Part shown: piece after piece, positions 52,242-61,950 of the stretch
Layout: each line of letters starts with the position of its first letter
How positions within the stretch are numbered: position 1 is the stretch's first letter
Source of the DNA: Atopsyche davidsoni
Lineage: Eukaryota > Arthropoda > Insecta > Trichoptera > Hydrobiosidae
NCBI GenBank assembly: GCA_022113835.1
Contig: JAILWY010000026.1
Location: forward strand, 11,869,001-11,933,000
Length of the DNA: 64,000 nt
Direction: 5' to 3'
Position numbers and translations under genes: made by a program
Notes under the pieces: model-generated
What the model was told of the DNA's origin: nothing
Seen by the model: only the letters and a program-made list of their open reading frames with translations
Database searches by the model: none

Positions 52242-52277
52242 TACGCTACTCCACCGCCTCCGCGAGTGAACCTGTAA
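52242..52277 (+). other. Short exon-like segment (YATPPPPRVNL stop), uncertain
   Basis: TGTCACAG precedes twelve phase-0 codons ending in TAA. The peptide is plausible and the phase suits the donors at 43173 and 43224, but the polypyrimidine tract is poor and the segment is too short to judge. Confidence 0.12.
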
Positions 52278-52295
52278 ATACTCGAACCGCGCCGC

Positions 52296-52507
52296 CGCCC
52301 GGCGTGCTCGGCGTGCCCGGCGTGCTCGGCGTGCCCGGCGTGCTCGGCGTGCCCGGCGTGCCGGGGGTGCCCGGCCAGCCCGGCGAGCCCGGCCAGCAGG
52401 TGCGCCCGGCGTGCCCGGCCTAGACGCGCCCGGCCAAGGCGCGCCCGGCCAAGGCGCGCCCGGCGTGCTCGGCCAGCAGCACGCCCGGCACGCCCGGCAC
52501 GCCCGGC
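52296..52507. repeat. GC minisatellite encoding collagen-like Gly-X-Y by chance
   Basis: An 18-bp unit (CGGCGTGCTCGGCGTGCC) is repeated about four times from 52300 to 52371, followed by degenerate GCCCGGC-type copies to about 52507. Read on plus it gives GVLGVPG repeats and then GQPGEPGQ, a collagen-like pattern, and stops soon after. There is no start, signal peptide or splice context for a collagen. Confidence 0.7.
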
Positions 52508-54235
52508 GCCGCGCACATCGCAGTTCCACCCATTCCCGACACTTCTTCGTTGTCTTACGGCACCCTAGTAAAAATGATGCAATTTACTATAAATTTTTCA
52601 AACAATTTTAGCATTACACGAATTAAAGTCGTATTGACTTGCACGATTGCACTTTTTGAAGTTCCGGCCGGGTACACCGGAAGCGCCCTCCCTCATCGAT
52701 CCACGTCACTTCAACAGTCTAGTTAAGTAGAATGTAATTGTTTAGGTTAACGATGAATCTTAGATAAAAAAAATCAATCTTTTAAATATTATATAAATAT
52801 GTTATATAAATGTTTCCTGTTACAAAAATATTAATAATAATACGATCGGTTTTAAGTCATAAATGCTTCGAGATAAGATGTGCTATGATAAATGCAAATG
52901 GTAGATAAATCCGTTTCAGCGTTTCAGGGCTCCCGCAGTCCTCATTAACTTCGTGAATATTTTCTTTCCCGAATTCTCGTCCTCCCTCAGCGATAGTCGA
53001 TTTGTGAGTTTTGTATTCGATCAAAGCCACCTGCCGTCCAAACGAGAGTTGTGCGACCATCCGGCCGTACGCCAGATCCGATATTATTTCAATTATCGTT
53101 TATTAACATTTCAGTGAACAGTCATAAAGGAAACAAGGTAGCAATTTAAAGTGCAGATTTAAGATAGATATCGAAAATTAATTTCCATCCTCACTCGACG
53201 GTCGCTTCGTAGAAATGATCTTTTCGGTGAATCGTGTCTCGCCAATAAGCTTGAAGTTCAATTCGAAGAATGGAATGGTCACCGCGTGGACGCTCAGGAC
53301 CAGCCGGCTCTCTCCGCGCCCTCCGCCCCTCCCGACCCCGTCGGCCCCTCCGCCCGGAGTCCTCGGCTCCTGGCGCATCCTTCCCGACTGCTGACTACTT
53401 ACGGAAGCTATTCGACGAGGCGAGGTGACTCCCGGTGGCTGACCGTGAGACAGTCGGCCAACTGCGACTGAGCTCGGTTAAGAAGCAGATGATATAACAT
53501 ACCACTGTAGATAGGGTAACTGAATTGTTTTGTCTTAAAATTGCTGATGCTTGTTAATTATATGATATTTTGTGTTAATTTTTAATGACGCTTTGTCATG
53601 TTTTGTTTTATTATCGATAAGTTTCATGTCGGCACGATGTAGCTCCCAGAAGTGTGGATCATCAACTCGGACGTTTTGTTATCGATTTACTATAACTTCG
53701 ATAGTGCTAGAAGATTCATAATATTTATGTCGTCATTGTAACCGCGTATCCCTTTTTAGTACACATTTCGAGTAAACCGCGATCCCGTGTCGCCTCTATG
53801 GAAATATCAGTGTTCAGCAGCCGCTTTTTGATTTTCGTTTAGAAATAAGTTTTATTTCCTTCTTCGTCGGAGATAATTTAAAGTATCGTGTTTGGCTTCC
53901 GAAGCTTCGGAGGATTTCGACTCCCGGCCTCCGCTCGCGCCGGACCGGCGAGAGCGCACCGGCGATGTCATTTTTTTAAGTTAGATTTTGTTACATCGAA
54001 AAAGTCGACAGATCTCGAGCTAACGTAGTGAAGTGCTAAAGTCGCGCTAATTAATGTTAATGAAAACTAAAGTCGTTATTTTCATACCTCAACTTACGTT
54101 TATAAATTATCACGGTGATATTTAAACGAAGCCAGTCGTAATGTAGCGTAAAGTCGTAGCGGTGCCCGCCGATCGAGCAGAGGCCGGAGCACCAGTCCTA
54201 GTGGAGCCGCGGCTAGCGCAGGGCGTAGTACGGAC

Positions 54236-54362
54236 CAAGGGACGGCTCGGGTGCGGGCTGGCTCGGTGCGGGCTGGCTCAGGTGCGGGCTGGCTCGGGTG
54301 CGGGTCACTCGCACACGGGCTGGCTCGGGTGCGGGCAGGCTCGGGTGCGGGCCACTCGGACG
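54236..54362. repeat. GC minisatellite, about 16-bp unit
   Basis: GGCTCGGGTGCGGGCT-like units repeat about eight times with single-base indels, so all three plus-strand frames are open through it. The shifting frame argues against coding. Confidence 0.7.
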
Positions 54363-55967
54363 CTGGACGGGACTCTCAGCAAGCGGCGCAGCTCCGTGGC
54401 TCGGTCGACTGCCGCCCGAGGCCCGCCGGCGGCCCGCGCTGCCGGCCGGGCGTCGCGGCGACCCTGATATATGCTTATTTTTTTAATACTTAGATTTGTT
54501 CGGACGAATACTCGCGAGTCTTCTCGGGCACTTTTTATATATTTTTTTTAAATTTCGTAAAGTCACCCTCGTTCGGTAAGTCGTATACTGGCTCTAGCTT
54601 TTATACTTCGAGAAATTATTTTTTATAAAGCGGCAGGATCTCGGAAGATCGAGCGGCCGCCGTATACTCCGCATCGGGCGCGCGACTGTCCGTCGCGCCC
54701 TCCGTCTCTGTCCGGTCGCACACTCAATATAGTTTGCAGAGCTGAATTATAATTTTCGATCGGAATTTTCTTCTAAATTGCGTGCTTCGCGTGCTGACTG
54801 ATTTTCAATAGCAATAAAAAATCAATTACTTATTTAAGGAATTTACATGATCAATATTTTACTCAGTGTCATATATATTTACAATTATATAGAAGAATAT
54901 CTCTAAAGTAACGTAACAGTATCACTCATCGATGTGCCCCGAGCCCGGGCGGCCGCGGCGGCGGAAGCGCCGGACGCGCGTCCCGTGGCGCCGGGACGCT
55001 CGCGCCGCGCCCTCACCGAGCACTTTATATCTCTCATTTTATCTACGGTAAACATACATTCGTAAGTGATTTTATCTCATTGTGTATACATTGTGGTGTA
55101 TGAATATATTACAATTTATTATTATATATATTATATAGTCACATAATTGAATATGAACATGTATCGATGTAATTATTGTAAACGTTCGCTGTCTTAATAA
55201 CCCTCCGAGGGACGCCGGGCGGGCAGCCGCCCCGTCTTCTCGGACATTACTATCTCCCGAAGGAACATGTATCTCGACAATATTTATTCATATACTGTAT
55301 GTTTTCATTTGTATAATTATTGTTCAACTCTTATCATGGGCCTTACTTATATACTGAACGAAACGTGCTGTCCAAATTGTACTGTTATACTATCGACGTT
55401 TTGTTTGAGAAGAGATCGGACGGAGGGAAGGCCGCGCCGCCGGAGCCGGGCGGGGGCGCGGCGGCGGGCGGCTCGCGTTCCCTTGCATGTTTCCCTGCCC
55501 ACTTGACGAGCCGACGACGGCTTCTTGCAATAAGAAAGCAATAACCGTATGCTTCATATGGATGCTTTTGACTTCGAAAGTAATGAAATTATTAAATAAT
55601 TTACGATAAACAATTAGTAGGTACGTACGTTATGATGAAATTTTACACTATGATAATAAAATGAAGGCGACGGAGGCGTATATGACTGTACAGATATTGT
55701 TTAGTACTTCGTGGGACACCGACGCGTTATATTTGTAACTTGACGATTCTTACCGCGCGTGTGCACGGGTGCACTTTCAGTTATTGGAACATTAATTGTA
55801 TATCTAAACATTATATTATAATTATGAACAAAATAATTTAATAAATAATACAGCCCCTCTGGGCTTGGATGTATGACGATGTATGTATACACATTGTGCA
55901 ATGTACATATACCTATACGATCACAATGACTTAAGACAAGGTTCACATCGTGCCGTGTGTATGTGGA

Positions 55968-55973
55968 AATAAA
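55968..55973 (+). terminator. Candidate distal polyadenylation signal of Rbp6
   Basis: AATAAA sits near the point where GC-intermediate sequence gives way to AT-rich DNA; another AATAAA is at 55655-55660. Either could end a long 3'UTR. This is inference from composition and hexamer only. Confidence 0.25.
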
Positions 55974-55990
55974 TATAATATGGACATTGT

Positions 55991-58900
55991 TCAAGCAAAA
56001 TGCTCTTTCATTTCGAACTCCTTTCACTTCCGCTCCACTTCCTTTACACCCTGTAGCTCTAAAACCGAATACAACATATACTATCGAGGTATCGCGGTGA
56101 AGTGAAGCTCTGGGCGTAAGTTTCATCTTATATATTACACATTCAAATAAATAACAAGACCTACAAACAAATATAATATACTAATTGATAAAAAAAGTAT
56201 GGTTAGAACTGAACTACACAACAAAACACGAAATATAAAAAAGACCATAAGTAAATTAACAGGAATTAAGAAATGTAAGTATATATTTTTTAACAATTCG
56301 AATTCCTACTTAAAAAGTATTCTCACAAAAAATATGAAATATTTGGTTAGAATAAAAAAATATATATTCTATAGTATTTAAGTTATTATATATATACACA
56401 TATCAATCCATAAATAATATTACCTGGATTACAGATATTAATAAATGATATTAATCTCAATCACGATTATTATCATTTTTTATTAGCCATTCAATTGAGA
56501 CAGCCATTTTATTAAGAATAAATTTATTTTTTTTATCCATAAAATCAGCGACAAATAATAAAATGCAGCAGTACTTTCAAAAGATTGTTCAATCGCTATT
56601 AAATAATGGCTGCATTGAATTGATTTGATTTAATGGTTTTTCCACCCTTTTTTATATAAAATAAATTATATAAAAAGAAGTTATTTATTTATTTAATTAT
56701 TATTAAAGAGCATTCAAATACCATAAATTCAATCAATCACCAAATATATTATGCAAAATTCATGATAAAATTACCGTGCATTCACTGTGCCCAAGCTCAA
56801 CGATTATTAGCAGTAGACGTTCATTTAGTATTACTATTGTGTTGTATAAACAAACCACATTGGATTTATACAAAAAAACGCTGAGACAATCTTTAAAAAC
56901 ACAATTGGATCCACCGACCAGGGGCGGAACCCGTCATGGAGGGGCTCTGTCTAACAAGACTCTCAGAGCCCAGAAGTGACAAAGTCGCCCTCCAGCTGAC
57001 GGCCCGCGGTCCTCGATCCGCCCCCAGGCCTCTTAATTAAGGCCGCGCCCCTGCATGAGAAACCCTTTCCGGAGTCGGAGACGCCAAGAAAGTTTCCCTT
57101 TGAGGATAATGTCGAGTGGGAACCCCCGGTTGTCCTCTCTATGCGACATTGTGTTGTTTTTTTTAGAATGGCGGCTTTTCAAATGTCTATCTGTGGAATC
57201 CACGGTAAAGGTTGTAGAATGTCAGGACACACAATGGGCTGTGAGAAGGTAAGATATAAGTCAGTCTATTGGGTCGCCCCACCCAAGTGCACACCGTGAA
57301 GTAAGTATTATTATATATCGAATCAAAATAACTTTATTTGTTGTTCCTTTGTTTATTTTTTAATATAGTTTAAGATACATAGAGATATTTATATAGTTCT
57401 TGTATATTTAAATATCTAAAAATTCATATCTTTTATTAAAATAGTGTTGTCTTATTTGAATAAAATCATTGATTAATAATAACATAATTTCAAACCTAAA
57501 AATAATCTTGTGAAAATATAAAATGACATATAATTACTCTTTTCAATTTCAGAGATAAATCACCTTTTTTAATAATCAATTGTTTATATTATTTTATTTA
57601 CAAAAATAATTCAGGTATTTTATATTTTGTTCGATAACAAAAAGTTTTCCTAGACTTATCCTCAATTTATTATTCACTATATGACAATACATCTTCAAAA
57701 CTTAAGCAGTATAAAATGTAAAGGAGCTCTAGCAAATATTTTACCATTTAAAAAAAAATTCACCATTGATTTAATGTTTTAATTTTTTAAGTTAAGAATA
57801 ATACACGAAACTATTAAGTTAATTAACTATTAAATGAATACGTAAAATTTTTAAGCAACGTCACTTTATACGTTATTTATTGTATATATTTTTTAAAAGA
57901 TTTATTTATTTACTTCCTTATTGAGCCCAAATTGTTCAAGCTCAGAGTTATTTGATTGCATTCTGTTCTTCATTCTTGGATATTTTAAAAATCAACTGAA
58001 TTTTGCTTTATGCATACTATATTAAATTTCTCAAATTTTCTGAATATCTACTAAATCGTTATCAGTCATTTTCTCAACATTGCTGTACTGTTTATAAAGT
58101 TTTTTTAACTGCATCTCACTCACATCACGTTCACTATGTTACAGTTCATAACTGAAACAGCGTAGTGACTTTTGATAAACCTGATAGAAAACACCAAAAT
58201 AATATTTTTTTTGTAAAAAAAATATATATCTATGGCCTATATGCCTATAACCAAATGGTTAAAGGCAACAAACATAATTGTTTGTGAGTCCGAAGAACCC
58301 TTTGAAAGATGAAGAAAGCACTTGTAAAAAAAATATATATTATAATCTCGTATGGATTTGGGTATTCACATTTGTTGGTTAAATATAAAGCGTAACGGAA
58401 TTTTTTTTTTTTTAATTTAATATAAATCATGAGGTCCAATACAATGCAAGTACAAGTTAAATGCTTGAGTAAGAACCATCCATAAAACCTGCTTTCTCGT
58501 GGAGTGGCCGTAAGAAGCCATCTCTCGACAGGCAGCGAAGTAAAACAAATCCCCCGGGGGTGCGCCGTGGAGGCCGCGACCGCCCCGTATCGTATTATAT
58601 GAATTTATGTGCTCCGCGAGAGCCTCGATGCAACCTGTGGCCCGGAGAAGCCCGGAGACACCCGGAGACGCCCAGCTAGGGGCTGCAGACCATCGCCAGG
58701 GAGCCCCAGGGGCGCCGACAATGCAGCCTGTTGTTAATTAAAATAGATAAAAGCCGCCGGCACTCGTTATAGTTGGTGCAGTATTTTTAAGCGGAATTAC
58801 ACGAACACTGCAAAATCTAATAGTCCGGTACTGTTTTTTTTTTTTTATACAATCATATTTCTGATATGCTAGGTAGAAATTTTAAACTCTATCTATGAAT

Positions 58901-59057
58901 ACAAAGATAATAATATAAATGTCACAATAATAATAAATTATAGCACAAATATAATATCAATTATATAGAATTTTCCATTTGTCAGGTACATTAAGCGCAC
59001 ATTACTCTTAAATTACCCTTACTACCTGACAATCGTTACATCTTTCTCTCTCGCTTT
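55991..59057. other. Probable intergenic DNA
   Basis: AT-rich sequence without supportable genes. GC-intermediate islands are at about 56920-57290 and 58490-58770. The latter contains three 10-bp units of CCCGGAGA plus two variable bases at 58641-58670. No RNA gene or transposon was recognised here. Confidence 0.6.
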
Positions 59058-59546
59058 AACAATAGGCATGACGAAAGATTTTCAAATCCTCTTCCATAAT
59101 GGGGGTACACATTTACTATTTACGAAAAAAACTTTATTTCGGTAAAAAACTAGAGTTTAACGATGTTTAAAGCCATTTTTATAATATTTTTTCAAAAGTG
59201 CGCGAAAACGCGACATCGCGAGGCGTGACGTCATCGCAGCATTTTTTAGACGCTCTGACGTCATTAACTATATTGTCAACCGGCGTGCCATTGTGTTTGC
59301 ATTGAAGACCATAGACCAATTTGAATACCATAGAGTTGTTTACGGTGGTATGACGTCATGCGCTGTGATTGGTGTTTCAGTCAAAATGGCCGATTGCAGT
59401 ATTTTAACCTTTTAATTTGTTGAAAATCTTATTAATCTTAGATTTTTAAATAAAACTAAATCAGTTTTTTAAATCCTTTTAATATGTATTTTCCCTTAAA
59501 ATAATTATTTCTTTGATTCTTTGATACTGTCGTCATGCCTATTGTT
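59058..59546. mobile_element. 489-bp TIR element (MITE-like) carrying three CREs
   Basis: AACAATAGGCATGACGA at 59058-59074 is an exact inverted copy of 59530-59546. The enclosed 489 bp has no coding capacity, as in a non-autonomous DNA transposon. TGACGTCA occurs inside it at 59226-59233, 59256-59263 and 59351-59358. I could not define a target-site duplication with certainty. The terminal sequence feels familiar as a dispersed insect repeat, but I cannot name a family. Confidence 0.65.
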
Positions 59547-59582
59547 TACTTAATTGCTTGTTGTTTTACAAATTCTCATTCA

Positions 59583-59659
59583 GTTTGATAATGCCAACGT
59601 GAAAGGTTGGAGAAACCGGCGACCAATAAAAATTCACTCAAGTATTTTATTTAAAATAC
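59583..59659 (+). mobile_element. Single diverged copy of the 60663-60830 palindrome arm
   Basis: From GTTTGATAATGCCAACGTG to TTTATTTAAAATA this matches the right arm of the palindrome 1.1 kb downstream with a handful of substitutions and a short deletion. The stem word GCCAAC pairs with GTTGG before GAAACCGG. A decayed solo copy of the same dispersed element is the simplest reading. Confidence 0.7.
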
Positions 59660-59828
59660 AAATGTTACAATTAACAGTACAACGAGGACCTCAACCGATT
59701 ACTACTATTACAAATTCTTATGAGGTATTTTCCTATTATTACATTGAGCGTATATCCGCGCTCATTGGGTATATATCATTTAAGTATTCTATAATAGTGA
59801 AATAAGTTTGGAATTACGCAACTAAGTT

Positions 59829-60113
59829 TTTAGGTTTTTTTGGTCAGTGAAAAATGCAAAATTTCAAGAGAAATAAATACAAAATATGGTTTATTCAAAG
59901 TAAAATCGTCCTTCGCTAGCTACACATTTTTGCCATCTCTCTGGAAATACATGAAACGACGCGTCTTTGGACAAAAACCATTCATCTACTTCTTCAAAAT
60001 TGACTTAGTGTAGCCCAGCCAAGCCTTGCTCCATCGACCGAAACGAGTGATAATCGGAAGAGTCCAGGTCCGGTAAATCCGGCGGATGCGGTAGCAGATC
60101 CCATTTCAGCGCC
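59829..60113 (-). pseudogene. Mariner transposase C-terminal fragment (degenerate)
   Basis: The minus strand encodes LKWDLLPHPPDLPDLDSSDY, then HSFRSMEQGLAG and, after an in-frame TAA, VNFEEVDEWFLSKDASFHVF and PERWQKCVASEGRFYFE with a stop at 59891-59893. HPP(Y)SPDLAPSDYHLFRS and PERW(E/Q)K(V/C)VAS(D/E)G are C-terminal hallmarks of mariner (DD34D) transposases, and the third catalytic Asp (in SDYH) is kept. Only about the last 75 codons are recognisable, with an internal stop, so it is dead. About 60 bp further left, TTAGGTTTTTTT at 59830 may be the transposon end at a TA target. Confidence 0.85.
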
Positions 60114-60662
60114 ATAAAATCATTAATGTTCTCATAGTCACATTCCTTGAGAAATCAAAAGGCGCATTGCATTTTGCTTTCATTGGGCCACGCTGCCTAT
60201 TTTCAAAAAACGTCTTTAGACTCGCTGCAAAAATTATTTTCTTTTCGAGTTTCGCCGCGCCGGTGCAGAGGAGCCGCCATGCCAGCATTCTCGCTGGGCC
60301 CTCGGAGCGGCGGCCCCTCCACACTCACGCCACAATTAACGTCAATGGATTACCTCATTAATTTATAATGGTTCAATAATTATTTTCGAGCAACAGTACG
60401 GCAGACCCATTGATTACTCGCACAAAGGCACGCGCCGACCGCGGGGAGGAGCGCCATGTTTGTTTTTTTTCCCCTTTCATATTTTCGATTCGTAAAAAAT
60501 AATTATTAGCCCGGCGCGGCCGTGATGTGACGGCTTGACTTTTCAGTCTATTTTTGAGCGTTTAATCTTGCGAAAAGGCAATATAGATTTAGTAATTACA
60601 CGAATATGTATTAAGAAATTCAATATTTTTGACAGAGAGTACTTGGTGGAATTCCAATTTAA
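60114..60662. other. Repeat-cluster spacer
   Basis: Unassigned sequence between the mariner fragment and the palindrome. GC-intermediate parts at 60240-60340 and 60410-60540 hold no gene that I can support. Whether it contains more of the mariner is not clear. Confidence 0.4.
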
Positions 60663-60830
60663 TATTTTTGAATAAAATACTTGAGTGATTTTCCACTATT
60701 AGTGACCGGTTTCGCCAACCTTTCACGTTGGCATTATCAAACAGAGCTCTGTTTGATAATGCCAACGTGAAAGGTTGGCGAAACCGGTCACTAATAGTGG
60801 AAAATCACTCAAGTATTTTATTCAAAAATA
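60663..60830. repeat. Perfect 168-bp palindrome (two 84-bp arms, no spacer)
   Basis: Every base from 60663 to 60746 pairs with 60830 back to 60747; the centre is ACAGAG|CTCTGT. Each arm holds the unit found alone at 59583-59659. In the arm, GCCAAC (60761-60766), a 7-base loop and GTTGGC (60774-60779) form a stem followed by GAAA and CCGGTC. This resembles the stem II/GAAA/cleavage-site arrangement of hammerhead ribozymes, although the CUGANGA box reads UUGAUAA and is defective. The structure could be a head-to-head insertion of a retroelement terminus or a foldback element. Confidence 0.9.
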
Positions 60831-61127
60831 CGAATATGTATTGACAAAAAAATATTACATTTAAAATATGATGCTGGATGTGCAGTTCACGGTTTGGACC
60901 ACATTAGTTTTAACAGATTATCGCTGTGCAGAGCGTGATAGCACATCATAATGCCATCAATACATACCGAATCATTAAATTAACGGATGCAGCGCACATT
61001 AATACAGACACATTAACACGCCTATTGGGCATCAAAATAAAATGGCACGGCGGGCGCGAGCACCCAGACACGAAAGCGTCAATAATCATCGTGGGAGCAC
61101 TCGCGGCAGGTGATCGGCGGTCACGCC

Positions 61128-61204
61128 GGGGGGCGGGGGTGGGGGCCCAGGGCGGGGGCGGGGGCGGGGGCGGGGGCGCAGGGCGGGGGCGGGGGCGGGG
61201 GCGC
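61128..61204 (+). repeat. GGGCGG/GGGGGC tract, G-quadruplex-prone
   Basis: More than ten runs of four to six G separated by single C or short gaps lie on the plus strand. This is a textbook intramolecular G-quadruplex candidate. It also creates Gly/Arg and Pro-rich open frames that are not genes. Confidence 0.85.
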
Positions 61205-61537
61205 AGTGAACCGGGGCGGATCCGGGCCGGGGTGATCGGGCGGGAGGAGCAGCTGCTCCTATCGCGCGTCACCCCGCGGCTGCACATGAACTGTTTGAGC
61301 GTGAAGATACGCCGGCGATAACTGCAGCGTGAGCGCTGTCTGTGAATCCCCTTTGATTCAATTGATACAGGATTAGTAATAATCATTATAGTCGAATAAC
61401 TCTGCCCAAATCAGAGGTTTGTGTATTTGAGGTTAATTTAATATATATCTCGTTTTGATGTTACATTCTAATAACTTCAGCCATGTATACATTCTAATAA
61501 CTTCGGGATTTATAATGAGCTTATGCAGTTTAGTTGT

Positions 61538-61950
61538 TCAATAAGATCTTCTTCTTCTGGTGACCATTTCCTCGAACATATTCCTATCCCGGACCAGTCT
61601 CATCAATACGGCCGCACTTTCGAACTCCAGCCACTGGCGCAAATTCCTCATCCACTTAAACATCCTTCTTCCGATGCCTTTTTTTTCTTCAATTTTTCCT
61701 TGGACAATCAGCTGGAAGATGTAACGAAAAATGTGGCCAAAATAGGAGATCTTTTGCGTCTTTACCAACGTCAAGAGTTCTTTTTTTTCCGCATTCTATC
61801 CAAGACTCTTTCATTCAATCCGGATTCCACATTTCTGACACCTCAATTCTTTGCATAGTAGTTGTCTTGAGTGTCCAAGCTTCGACTTCGAAAGAAGAAT
61901 TGAAACAACATAATATTTTGTGAATCTCCAGCAGGATTCTATGGTTATTT
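61538..61950 (-). pseudogene. Non-LTR retrotransposon (LINE) tail, frameshifted
   Basis: The minus strand encodes KTQKISYFGHIFR, then LIVQGKIEEKKGIGRRMFKW and MRNLRQWL, ending near 61538. K(T)(R/Q)K(L/I)xYxGHIxR...QGKIEGKRxxGRRRxSWLxNLRxW is the familiar C-terminal block of insect LINE reverse transcriptase polyproteins. Upstream on the same strand, in other frames, are KYYVVSILL and VEAWTLKTTTMQRIEVSEMW, matching the preceding YVxSVLLYGxEaWTLxxxxxxRIEAFEMW block. At least one frameshift and missing sequence between blocks mark it as a decayed 5'-truncated copy. Clade not assigned. Confidence 0.82.

Larger units (their letters stand above)
49182..55990 (+). other. Probable long 3'UTR region of Rbp6 (limits uncertain)
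   Basis: No further gene follows the Rbp6 stop in this interval. Much of it is less AT-rich than the flanking introns, and it contains several GC minisatellites, consistent with a long 3'UTR such as Musashi-family mRNAs often have. AATAAA signals lie at 49626-49631, 55655-55660 and 55968-55973. Transcript limits cannot be fixed from sequence alone, and part of the region could be intron (donor at 49208, acceptor at 49690/49693) or intergenic. Confidence 0.4.

Noticed and set aside
52226..52423. Collagen-like protein
   Set aside because: The Gly-X-Y pattern follows from an 18-bp repeat. It is short, with no signal peptide and no flanking exons.
54162..54493. Three overlapping plus-strand open frames
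   Set aside because: They arise from a minisatellite with indels; openness in all frames argues against coding.
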